Of a DNA stretch of 27,962 nucleotides, positions 8,486 through 15,022 are shown one piece after another (position 1 is the first letter of the stretch; each line of letters starts with the position of its first letter). Source of the stretch: Prevotella sp. UBA2725 (GTDB taxonomy: Bacteria > Bacteroidota > Bacteroidia > Bacteroidales > Bacteroidaceae). The notes beneath the pieces were generated by a model. It searched no databases, had not been told where the DNA came from, and saw only the letters and a program-made list of their open reading frames with translations. Location: the NCBI GenBank assembly GCA_002353825.1, contig DEKJ01000031.1, positions 77,054-105,015 of the forward strand, written 5' to 3'. The position numbers and the translations under genes are program-made.

Positions 8486-8573
8486 GTCGTTCGCCAGTCA
8501 ATTGTTTGTCGTTCGCCGAACAATCGTTTGACGTTCGCCGAACAATCGTTTGACGTTCGCCGAACGATGTCGT
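8486..8573. repeat. 22-bp palindromic tandem repeat between leuS and the DUF4294 gene
   Basis: Four units of 22 bp, starting at 8486, 8508, 8530 and 8552. Each of the last three holds the 11-bp palindrome GTTCGCCGAAC; unit one is degenerate (GTTCGCCAGTC). Units are joined by AATCGTTTGAC or a variant. It lies in the 307-bp gap between two divergent genes; besides the two candidate promoters nothing else is visible in that gap. Confidence 0.85.
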
Positions 8574-8619
8574 TTCATTTTATTAATAGTCTTTCTGCAC
8601 GCTTTCAGCAAATAGGTTG

Positions 8620-8627
8620 TAACTTTG
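8620..8627 (+). promoter_or_regulatory. Putative -7 element for the DUF4294 gene
   Basis: TAACTTTG about 49 bp before the GTG start; matches TAnnTTTG, with no clear -33 at 19-21 bp. Confidence 0.45.
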
Positions 8628-8675
8628 CGCAACGTTAGAATAAAGCATTCTATTTAAGGCATTTGTTATAAAGAA

Positions 8676-9314
8676 GTGAGAAGATTAATCACCATATTGT
8701 TACTTGTGTTTCCGCTTATTGCCATGGCGCAGAATATCGGCAACAACGGAGTCAACCCCGAGGACTTGGACGTTGACATGGATAACCCTACCTTTGTGCC
8801 GATGGTGAAGATAGGCAAGGTGAAGCAAGGACGGGATTCTATCCAGTATGTAGAACTGAACAATATCTGGGTCTATCCACAGCCTGTGTTTAAGAATGCG
8901 GCTCAGCGTACTGCTTATAACCGCTTGGTTTATAATATCAAGCGCGTGCTGCCTATCGCCAAGGAGTGTGACCGGATCATTATTGAGACAGGCGAGTATC
9001 TCGAGATGTTGCCGAACAAGAAGGCGAAAGATGCTCACATGAAGAAGGTGGAGCAGGACATCAAACGGGAATATACGCCACGTGTGAAGAAGCTCACCTA
9101 TTCGCAGGGTAAACTTCTCATCAAACTTATTGACCGCGAGTGCAACAACTCTTCCTATGACCTCATCAAGGCGTTCCTTGGTCCTATCCGTGCCGGATTC
9201 TACCAGTCGTTTGCCTGGATCTTCGGTGCCTCGCTGAAGAAGCACTATGATCCCAATGGCGCCGACCGCATCACAGAGCGCATCGTCAGACAGGTAGAGG
9301 CAGGACAGCTATAG
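8676..9314 (+). CDS. DUF4294 domain-containing exported protein
   Basis: 212 residues starting at GTG (8676). The GTG start is chosen because it gives a complete signal peptide (MRRLITILLLVFPLIAMAQ) and no in-frame ATG precedes it; the first ATG would fall at the end of the signal. The body contains VPMVKIGKVKQGRDSIQYVE, the conserved ELNNIWVYPQPVFKNAAQRT segment and a helical stretch with GEYLEMLPNKKAKDAHMKK, as in DUF4294 proteins, which are restricted to Bacteroidetes. Function is unknown. The stop is 1 bp from the stop of the convergent ATPase gene at 9316. Confidence 0.88.
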   Translation: MRRLITILLLVFPLIAMAQNIGNNGVNPEDLDVDMDNPTFVPMVKIGKVKQGRDSIQYVELNNIWVYPQPVFKNAAQRTAYNRLVYNIKRVLPIAKECDRIIIETGEYLEMLPNKKAKDAHMKKVEQDIKREYTPRVKKLTYSQGKLLIKLIDRECNNSSYDLIKAFLGPIRAGFYQSFAWIFGASLKKHYDPNGADRITERIVRQVEAGQL

Positions 9315-9315
9315 A

Positions 9316-10551
9316 TTAGAACTTATCAATGGGTATAACTTTTATCTGATAGCCGTCTTTTTCTATAGTCTTTTCCTCCCCCATCGTTAGGATGAGGAGA
9401 TTATCACAGTGAAGTTCTCCTGCACACTCTGTCAAGGCAGACACTTCGCGGCGTAATGTCCGCTCGTTGTCGAGGTTGTAGCACACTTGAATGAGTTGCT
9501 CAATATGTGGACCTTTACGGGTAACGAAGTCAACTTCCTTATCATTCCTTGACCGATAATAGAAGAGTGACTTTTCCGTATCATATCCCCGGCGAACAAG
9601 CTCTACAAAAACTTGGTTCTCAAGAAGTCTGCCGAGATTCTCACTCACACTGAAAGCCTTTGCCGCAATGAACCCATTGTCAACCACATAAATCTTTTGC
9701 GGTGCTTTCTGCATCAGCCGTAGCTTATTGTTATACCGTGGGAGATAATAAAAGAGATAGGGCTCCTGGAGATAAGTCATATATTTCCTGGTTGTGGCAA
9801 CGCTCGACATACTTAATTCTTCTGTCAGAAGGTTGGCGCTAAGCGGGTTGCATATATTAGAGATGAGATAGAGAGCGAGATTGTTCAAGTCGGATGTATT
9901 TCTCACTTTATGTCTTTTTGATACATCTTTCCAGACTATGGCATCGAAGAGTGTGGAGAGATAGTTCTCCGTCAGTGGCCGGGCCTCTAAGGTCTCTGGA
10001 AATCCACCGTAATGCAAGTAATCATTGCAGAGCACCTCTTTCGAGGCATTCTCCATACCAGGGATATCCTGCTGCCATTCGAAAACCTCATGGAGACTGA
10101 AAGGGAGAAGCTCAATAGGTAGATAGCGCCCAGTGAGCATTGTTCCTATCTCGCTGCTCAGCATTCTCGCATTGCTGCCGGTGATAATCATATTTACTCC
10201 TAACCGGTAGAGTCTGGAAACCCATGCATGCCAATTGTCGAGGTTCTGAATCTCATCCAAGAGCAAAAACTCGTAGCCAGGGTAGACCTCTTGAAGAAGG
10301 ATCATCACGCCATCCTCATCCCATAGATGAATCAGCTGATCATTATCAAAGTTGAGATACGCAAAGTTCTTGCCTTGCAACATAAGCAAGGCTTCGGTAG
10401 ACTTTCCAGCTCGGCGTGGACCGGTAATGAGTTTTATCTGTCTACTCTTTAATAACAGGTCGGCATCATACTTTGTTTTCCTTCTGAGATACTTTCTCGA
10501 AAGGAGAATATCGCGCTCTTTTCTTTGATTGATGATAACGTCTTTCAGCAT
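9316..10551 (-). CDS. AAA+ ATPase, AAA_14/DUF4143 type (ATPase 1)
   Basis: 411 residues. AAA_14 ATPase domain: Walker A GPRRAGKST (44-52), Walker B FLLLDEIQ (95-102), sensor-like IITGSNARMLSSE (122-134) and GRY (141-143). A winged-helix-like part follows (about 235-265, LLTEELSMSSVATTRKYMTY). The C-terminal DUF4143 domain has a PD-(D/E)XK-like arrangement: E311, KEVDFVTRKG (338-347) and QVCYN (355-359), with glutamine in place of the usual E-x-K, so cleavage activity is uncertain. The family (COG1373) is abundant in Bacteroidetes and has no established role. Upstream lies a promoter whose spacer overlaps palindromic repeats found nowhere else in the window. The gene ends 1 bp from the DUF4294 stop. 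Confidence 0.92.
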   Translation of the reverse strand: MLKDVIINQRKERDILLSRKYLRRKTKYDADLLLKSRQIKLITGPRRAGKSTEALLMLQGKNFAYLNFDNDQLIHLWDEDGVMILLQEVYPGYEFLLLDEIQNLDNWHAWVSRLYRLGVNMIITGSNARMLSSEIGTMLTGRYLPIELLPFSLHEVFEWQQDIPGMENASKEVLCNDYLHYGGFPETLEARPLTENYLSTLFDAIVWKDVSKRHKVRNTSDLNNLALYLISNICNPLSANLLTEELSMSSVATTRKYMTYLQEPYLFYYLPRYNNKLRLMQKAPQKIYVVDNGFIAAKAFSVSENLGRLLENQVFVELVRRGYDTEKSLFYYRSRNDKEVDFVTRKGPHIEQLIQVCYNLDNERTLRREVSALTECAGELHCDNLLILTMGEEKTIEKDGYQIKVIPIDKF

Positions 10552-10586
10552 GGCTCTTACGTAAGCAATAATGTGGGTTACTGCTG

Positions 10587-10617
10587 CAAAGATAGTCTTT
10601 TTTATTCAATAAATCAA
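10587..10617 (-). promoter_or_regulatory. Promoter of ATPase 1
   Basis: -7 TATCTTTG (10594-10587) and -33 TTG (10617-10615) with exactly 20 bp between. The spacer contains one ATTCAATA half-site (10604-10611) of the palindromic repeat, so a bound protein would block the promoter. This is the start of a 456-bp gap to the next convincing gene. Confidence 0.7.
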
Positions 10618-10670
10618 TCGTATTGAATAAAATATGGTATTTTTTATTCAATACGACGCTGATATTGAAT
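10604..10670. repeat. Two 25-bp palindromes, operator-like, upstream of ATPase 1
   Basis: ATTCAATA-N9-TATTGAAT at 10604-10628 and again at 10646-10670. Both half-sites recur at a 42-bp period (four helical turns), while the 9-bp spacers differ. The first palindrome is extended to 12-bp arms (TTTTATTCAATA). It overlaps the -33 region of the ATPase 1 promoter. Confidence 0.85.
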
Positions 10671-10674
10671 AATA

Positions 10675-10899
10675 ATGGAGATTATATGCGAAAAACTTCG
10701 TAACGAAGTTTTTCGCAAACACCGGAACCATAAAAAAGCGGTAACATGTGTTGGTGGCCGGCACTATGGCACGGCCACTGCAAATGAAATATCAGAAATA
10801 CTTGGCAAAGAGAGACAGCTTGTCGGCAAACCTGACTTAATGTTATCTCCAGCCAATTACTCTTCCTTTCCTAACATAGATAGCATTATATATATCTAA
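10675..10899 (+). CDS. Doubtful small ORF divergent from ATPase 1
   Basis: 74 codons from the ATG at 10675 (MEIICEKLRNEVFRKHRNHK...). No family recognised, no clear ribosome site, and the frame holds a perfect 29-bp palindrome and a second inverted repeat (GTGGCCG at 10754 with CGGCCAC at 10772), so it may be non-coding or a decayed gene. It begins 5 bp after the second operator-like palindrome. Confidence 0.2.
   Translation: MEIICEKLRNEVFRKHRNHKKAVTCVGGRHYGTATANEISEILGKERQLVGKPDLMLSPANYSSFPNIDSIIYI
10688..10716. repeat. Perfect 29-bp palindrome (13-bp arms, TAA loop)
   Basis: GCGAAAAACTTCG, TAA, CGAAGTTTTTCGC with all 13 pairs matching. No U-tract follows on either strand, so it is not a canonical terminator. 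It is in the gap between ATPase 1 and the 83-residue ORF. Confidence 0.8.
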
Positions 10900-11007
10900 G
10901 GACGCCGCCAACAGCTTTGATCATTTGTACAATTTGTGTAGGGCCATATAAGTCATAAAATCCTACTCAGTCACGGTAAGTTGACTTTGTCAATTAATTG
11001 CTCATAA
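10900..11007. other. Intergenic stretch without recognisable content
   Basis: Between the doubtful 74-codon ORF and the 83-codon ORF. I see no promoter, hairpin or repeat here that stands out. Confidence 0.5.
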
Positions 11008-11259
11008 TCATTTCACATTTATATTATACGTTTTGTTCACCAAGCCAGTGATGATATAGTTCTCATCATCGTTAGGATCTGACTCAACGCGGACCTTCAC
11101 CGTTATGTTTCCGCTGATGTCCACTTTGAACCAATTGTCACCAAGATACTTGTATGTAATCTTGGGGCCACCCTCATAGTCGCCTTGGTCTCCAAGTAGA
11201 TACATTTGTGGTGCACTGGCACCACCTCCGTCGTCAATGCCATCATCATAATCGGACAT
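11008..11259 (-). CDS. Small hypothetical protein (83 aa)
   Basis: 83 residues from the ATG at 11259. Acidic, glycine-rich start (MSDYDDGIDDGGGAS) followed by a beta-rich segment (ITYKYLGDNWFKVDISGNIT) and VNKTYNINVK at the end. No family recognised. The same frame stays open upstream for about 50 codons without an ATG, and that extension reads plausibly (SSAGYAEKAISHLSPKVAKA), so the true start is uncertain or the gene is a 5'-truncated remnant. A -7 like element at 11337-11344 would allow transcription of the ATG-started form plus part of the extension. The ribosome site is weak (AAAGG). Confidence 0.4.
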   Translation of the reverse strand: MSDYDDGIDDGGGASAPQMYLLGDQGDYEGGPKITYKYLGDNWFKVDISGNITVKVRVESDPNDDENYIITGLVNKTYNINVK

Positions 11260-11336
11260 TGCCTTTGCTACTTTTGGAGAGAGATGACTGATAGCCTTCT
11301 CTGCATACCCAGCGGAAGATTGTAAATTATCATCTG

Positions 11337-11344
11337 CAAATATA
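11337..11344 (-). promoter_or_regulatory. Possible -7 element for the 83-aa ORF
   Basis: TATATTTG followed by C on the minus strand, 78 bp before the ATG; no clear -33 partner. The remaining part of the 304-bp gap up to ATPase 2 holds only this element and the 3'-end repeat copy starting at 11461. Confidence 0.3.
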
Positions 11345-11460
11345 AGTGATTTTCTCCAATGTCGCTTGTTCCATTTTGTTCCATTTCGCGTCGATTCGCA
11401 AAAAAGTTGGATTTAGGGGTAAAAAGGGGGTGAAAAGGTAAGGGAAATCTGATAGAGCAA

Positions 11461-11561
11461 CCTTATTGTAGTATGTAGTATGTAGAAATGTAGTAATGTA
11501 GTAGATGGTGTCCTTGGAAAAAGCTTAATGCAAGATTTGCAAGGTGCAAGGTCTGCAAGGT
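11461..11561 (-). repeat. 3'-end composite repeat, copy R1 (after ATPase 2)
   Basis: Begins directly after the ATPase 2 stop and reads, in gene sense, as CCTTGCAGACCTTGCACC, then CTTGCATTAAGCTTTTTCC, then a CTACATTACTACATTTC-type run and CAATAAGG. The same blocks occur at 14387-14531 (inverted) and 14718-14857. Confidence 0.85.
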
Positions 11562-11563
11562 TA

Positions 11564-12910
11564 CTACAGCACCTCCGAGAGTATCTTTCTGATTTCTTCA
11601 TCGCGCTTTTTCTTCTTGTCTTTGAGGTACAAGCCTGCACAATAGAGTGGCACATTGGTAAGCCATTCCTGTTCTTTATAATCGGACATGGAGAAGCGGA
11701 GGCCATGTAAGCCAGTGTGCTCTTCCACGAAAGTCTTCAGCGATTTAGATTTCAGATTCTCCTCTGCTTTCACTTCGATAGGAATGACTTGATCGGATAA
11801 TTGAAGCACAAAGTCTATCTCAAGCTGGGAGTCACTACGACTAAAATAAGTCAGTGTGATGTTATCCAACGTCTCGATTTGTGTGCAGACGAAGTTCTCC
11901 GTGAATGAGCCTTTACTTTGACTAAGGCCTCCGGGCAACAAGAGAGAAACAGCAGGGGTGTTGCTTATAGCGCCTAATAACCCGCAGTCGAGCAAATACA
12001 GTTTGAAAGCCGATACGTCTTCATAATTACTAAGCGGAATAGAAGGTGTTGTGATTCTCGGTATCTTATATACCAGTCCGGCGTCAATGAGCCACTGAAT
12101 GGCTATCTCATAATCTTTGGCGCGTGCACCTTTCTTTATGACGCCATAGATGAATTTTTTATTCTCTTTAGCAAGTTGCGAAGGTACAGAGTGCCACACC
12201 TGATTGATTCTTACCGTCTCATTGACAGGAGCGTGCTTGGAGACATCGCGGTCGTAGGCTTGCAGAATCTCGGTTTGAATTTTCCTCACGGCATTCGGAT
12301 CCTTGGTATCTACAAACTTTTGCACCGCTTCCGGCATGCCACCTACAAAATAATATTCACGCAACAGCTGAACGAAACGATTCCTTAGACCTGCGATGTT
12401 CTTCCAGTCAAGCGACTGGAGTATCTTCAAGATACCTTCTTCACCCTTTGCCATCAGAAATTCCTCAAAATCCATCGGGTGCATGGTAAGGGTATCCACT
12501 TTGCCGGCAGGATACGACTCTCCTTCATGGAGCTGGATGCCGAGCAGACTGCCGGCTACTGCTACATGATATTCGCGTGCATTCTCGCAGAAATATTTTA
12601 AGGAGGCCAGCCCACGTCTTGTCTCTTGAATCTCATCCAGAATAATCAATGTCTTTCCTGGGTTGATAGTTTGTCCCGTGGCTGCACTGATAGTCATGAT
12701 GATGCGCTCCATGTCGTAGTCCTCAGCAAACAGGTCTTTCACCTGTACGTTGTTGTCACAGTTGACATAAGCCACATTCTCATAATAGCGCTGACCGAAC
12801 GTTTTGAGAATCCAGGTCTTGCCAACTTGTCTTGCTCCGAGAAGAATCAGCGGTTTGCGGTCGCTCTTGTTCTTCCAAGCTACAAGATCCTTCATGATAG
12901 TCCTTTCCAT
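11564..12910 (-). CDS. AAA+ ATPase, AAA_14/DUF4143 type (ATPase 2)
   Basis: 448 residues, a different subfamily from its two neighbours. Walker A GARQVGKTW (25-33), Walker B TLIILDEIQE (87-96), sensor-like VAGSLLGIQL (118-127). The C-terminal DUF4143 domain has a complete PD-(D/E)XK-like set: E338 in FTENFVCTQIE, LEIDFVLQ (363-370; D366) and IPIEVKAEEN (376-385; E379, K381). This is the only one of the three ATPases here with the full E-x-K motif. The ATG at 12910 has an AAGGAG ribosome site 5 nt upstream; M6 is a less likely start. It is divergent from ATPase 3 across a 242-bp region with iterated repeats, and is followed by repeat R1. Biological role of the family is not known. Confidence 0.93.
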   Translation of the reverse strand: MERTIMKDLVAWKNKSDRKPLILLGARQVGKTWILKTFGQRYYENVAYVNCDNNVQVKDLFAEDYDMERIIMTISAATGQTINPGKTLIILDEIQETRRGLASLKYFCENAREYHVAVAGSLLGIQLHEGESYPAGKVDTLTMHPMDFEEFLMAKGEEGILKILQSLDWKNIAGLRNRFVQLLREYYFVGGMPEAVQKFVDTKDPNAVRKIQTEILQAYDRDVSKHAPVNETVRINQVWHSVPSQLAKENKKFIYGVIKKGARAKDYEIAIQWLIDAGLVYKIPRITTPSIPLSNYEDVSAFKLYLLDCGLLGAISNTPAVSLLLPGGLSQSKGSFTENFVCTQIETLDNITLTYFSRSDSQLEIDFVLQLSDQVIPIEVKAEENLKSKSLKTFVEEHTGLHGLRFSMSDYKEQEWLTNVPLYCAGLYLKDKKKKRDEEIRKILSEVL

Positions 12911-12936
12911 ACAGCTCCTTTCTTTGGTTACTATTG

Positions 12937-12967
12937 CAAAGTTACACTTTTCTTAGCGAATAATCAA
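12937..12967 (-). promoter_or_regulatory. Promoter of ATPase 2
   Basis: -7 TAACTTTG (12944-12937) and -33 TTG (12967-12965) with a 20-bp spacer. The spacer is filled by copy 1 of the 33-bp-period repeat, so the repeat and promoter are interlocked. Confidence 0.75.
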
Positions 12968-13029
12968 TCTATAATAACATTTTTCTTAGCGAATAATTCT
13001 CCGATAGCTACACTTTTCTTAGTGAATAG
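12946..13029. repeat. Three operator-like direct repeats upstream of ATPase 2
   Basis: Core CTTTTCTTAGCGAAT starts at 12947, 12980 (first base T) and 13013 (one internal C to T), an exact 33-bp period with unrelated sequence between. Copy 1 is inside the promoter spacer; the others lie further upstream. Confidence 0.88.
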
Positions 13030-13046
13030 TACTCTTTCGTCATTAC

Positions 13047-13143
13047 AAAGTTTCAAGTATACTTAAAACTTTCGCAAAAAACAGGAAAAGTTTATAGGTA
13101 TACATTAAACTTTTTGTATATTTGCGGAAAGTTTCAAGTATAA
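13047..13143. repeat. GTATAC-centred palindromes upstream of ATPase 3
   Basis: Site 1 (13047-13072) is an almost perfect palindrome around GTATAC with AAAGTTT and AAACTTT arms. Site 2 (about 13087-13113) has the same centre and arms with a 1-bp asymmetry. Site 3 (13128-13143) is a left half (AAAGTTTCAAGTATA). The GTATAC/GTATAA centres are at 13057, 13098 and 13138, spaced 41 and 40 bp. Confidence 0.82.
13117..13124 (+). promoter_or_regulatory. -7 element of ATPase 3 promoter
   Basis: TATATTTG, 28 bp before the ATG, lying between palindrome site 2 and half-site 3. No textbook -33 TTG is visible at 20 bp; site 2 occupies that position. Confidence 0.55.
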
Positions 13144-13152
13144 TTATAAAAT

Positions 13153-14376
13153 ATGAATATTAAGTTTCCAAAGAATCTCATTGAGAGGAATCATTATATC
13201 AAACGAATAGAGCCTTATATGCGGCACAATGTGGTGAAAGTGCTTACGGGGCAGCGAAGGGTTGGAAAAAGCTATATTCTTTACCAGCTCATTCATCTCG
13301 TCATGGAACAAAATCCGGAGGCTAACATTATCTATCTGAATATGGAGGACTTCGAAAACATTTCTTTGAAGAATGCAGGAAGCTTATATGCTCGAATAAA
13401 AAGTCTGCTCCATGACAATGAGATGAATTATATCTTTTTGGATGAGATACAGGACGTGGATCATTGGGAGGATGTTGTCAGATCATTGTCCACAGACGAT
13501 GATAATGATATTTATATTACGGGTAGCAACAGTAAGATGCTCTCCTCGGAACTGTCTACCTATCTGAGTGGACGGTATGTGGAGTTTCCTATTTACAGTT
13601 TGTCGTATACGGAGTTTCTGCAATTTCATCATCGTAAAGACAGCGATGAGTCGTTGCGGCTTTATGAACGTTATGGCGGCTTGCCTTATCTGATGAATCT
13701 TCAGCTTGATGACGATACTGTGAATGAATATCTCAGCAGTATTTATTCAACGATAGTATTCCGGGATATAGTGGAGCGTTATAAGCTCAGAAATGTTGAT
13801 TTTCTGGAGCGTCTTATAGAATATTTAGCGGAGAATATCGGTAACCTGTTCTCTGCTAAGAAGGTGAGCGACTTTCTTAAATCACAGCAAGTGAAGATTT
13901 CGGTCAGTCAGATTCAGAATTATCTCCAGTATCTTGCTAATGCTTTCCTTATTCATCGTGTGGAGCGCTATGACCTCGTAGGCAAGCGGATGTTTGAGAT
14001 TGGGGAGAAAGACTACTTCGAGAATCTCGGGCTACGCAATAATATCATAGGATATCGTATCAATGACGAAGGAAAACTCTTGGAGAATCTCGTCTACAAC
14101 CATCTATTGTTCCTTGGCTATCAAGCGAAGGTAGGTTTTTTGCAGCAGAAGGAGATAGATTTTGTGGCGGAGAGGAATCATGAGCGACTTTATGTCCAAG
14201 TGTCTCTTCGTCTTGATAATGAAGCTACGATAGAACGGGAGTTCGGCAATCTTCTCAGTATACAAGACAACTATCCTAAGATTGTTGTTACCCGTGATGC
14301 CTTTCAGGGTAACACCTATCAAGGCATCCGCCAAATGTCAATCCGTGAGCTGCTCATGAAAGAATTCTTTTCTTAA
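13153..14376 (+). CDS. AAA+ ATPase, AAA_14/DUF4143 type (ATPase 3)
   Basis: 407 residues. Walker A GQRRVGKS (33-40), Walker B YIFLDEIQD (93-101), sensor-like ITGSNSKMLSSE (122-133) and SGRY (139-142). This is the same subfamily as ATPase 1, although the two are clearly diverged in sequence. The DUF4143 domain carries KEIDFVAERN followed by LYVQVSLRLDN, again glutamine in the position of the nuclease lysine pair, so catalysis is doubtful. The ATG at 13153 has no strong ribosome site; the 5' leader is short and AT-rich. Divergent from ATPase 2. Followed 10 bp after its stop by composite repeat R2 in gene-sense orientation. Confidence 0.93.
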   Translation: MNIKFPKNLIERNHYIKRIEPYMRHNVVKVLTGQRRVGKSYILYQLIHLVMEQNPEANIIYLNMEDFENISLKNAGSLYARIKSLLHDNEMNYIFLDEIQDVDHWEDVVRSLSTDDDNDIYITGSNSKMLSSELSTYLSGRYVEFPIYSLSYTEFLQFHHRKDSDESLRLYERYGGLPYLMNLQLDDDTVNEYLSSIYSTIVFRDIVERYKLRNVDFLERLIEYLAENIGNLFSAKKVSDFLKSQQVKISVSQIQNYLQYLANAFLIHRVERYDLVGKRMFEIGEKDYFENLGLRNNIIGYRINDEGKLLENLVYNHLLFLGYQAKVGFLQQKEIDFVAERNHERLYVQVSLRLDNEATIEREFGNLLSIQDNYPKIVVTRDAFQGNTYQGIRQMSIRELLMKEFFS

Positions 14377-14386
14377 GGAATAGAAG

Positions 14387-14531
14387 GTTCACGTTCACAA
14401 TTCACAGTTCACAATAAGATAAGACAAAACCTTACGCCTTGCAAACCTTGCATTAAGGTTTTTCTAAGAGTGATGGTTGAGCAGATTAACTATAAAAGTC
14501 TACTTTTCTACTTTTCTACATCTACAATAAG
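14387..14531 (+). repeat. 3'-end composite repeat, copy R2 (after ATPase 3)
   Basis: In gene sense: CGTTCACAATTCACAG block (14392-14419), CCTTGCAAACCTTGCATTAAG (14438-14458) leading into GGTTTTTC, a variable middle, then CTACTTTTCTACATCTAC and CAATAAGG. AACCTT (14444) pairs with AAGGTT (14455) before a short T run, which could act as a weak terminator. The first block is a perfect 28-bp inverted match to 14761-14788 in R3. Confidence 0.85.
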
Positions 14532-14607
14532 GGAGTACCCACATTGAGTGAGTACTAACCTGTATTTTATGTTTTCAAGCGAAAGAGTGATATTCAGCGA
14601 ATATAGT

Positions 14608-14698
14608 ATTTTAACTATATTTATTATATATATTATTATATTAATAATACAGTATAATTATATATTATATTTTCTTATATTATTAACATTTTAATACA
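14608..14698. other. Extremely AT-rich tract
   Basis: About 90 bp almost wholly A and T (repeated TATATTATTATATTAATAA-like runs) between repeat copies R2 and R3. No ORF or clear -7 element. Confidence 0.75.
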
Positions 14699-14717
14699 CT
14701 TTGATTGGGGAGGCTAA

Positions 14718-14857
14718 CCTTATTGTAGTATGTAGAAATGTAGTAATGTAGTGTCCTCACTCTTATTGTGAACTGTGAATTGTGAACGTTGATAACTTGA
14801 TTGCCTGCTCTTGGAAAAAGCTTAATGCAAGGTTTGCAAGGTGCAAGGTTTGAAAGG
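14718..14857 (-). repeat. 3'-end composite repeat, copy R3 (downstream of HU)
   Basis: Same blocks as R1 and R2, oriented with the HU gene (minus sense): CCTTGCACCTTGCAAACC, CTTGCATTAAGCTTTTTCC, the CGTTCACAATTCACAG block, then CTACATTACTACATTTC and CAATAAGG. Confidence 0.85.
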
Positions 14858-14978
14858 TTGTGCTCCTTTTCAGTGTAATGTCACTGCGATTTCAGCGTGA
14901 GGGCACTGCGATTACGAAGGAATCGAAAGGTGATATAACGGCAATTGCACTGTTACCTTCCTACTCAAATTAAAAATA
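14858..14978. other. Gap between repeat R3 and HU terminator
   Basis: Non-coding. It contains CACTGCGATT twice (about 14882 and 14905) in a short degenerate repeat; otherwise nothing recognisable. It is part of the 646-bp gap between ATPase 3 and HU. Confidence 0.5.
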
Positions 14979-14996
14979 GCCGCCTTATGAGGCGGC
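14971..14996 (-). terminator. Rho-independent terminator of the HU gene
   Basis: Minus strand: GCCGCCT stem, 4-nt loop CATA, AGGCGGC stem (14996-14979), then TATTTTTA. It lies 26 bp after the HU stop. Confidence 0.85.
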
Positions 14997-15022
14997 CATC
15001 ATAAATCGTATTGCAGCGATAA

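Noticed and set aside
8486..8573. CRISPR array
   Set aside because: The 22-bp units follow each other without unique spacers, and no cas gene is nearby.
14392..14788. Insertion sequence bounded by the 28-bp perfect inverted match
   Set aside because: The enclosed DNA has no transposase or ORF, and the 28-bp blocks are internal parts of longer repeat copies R2 and R3, not element ends.
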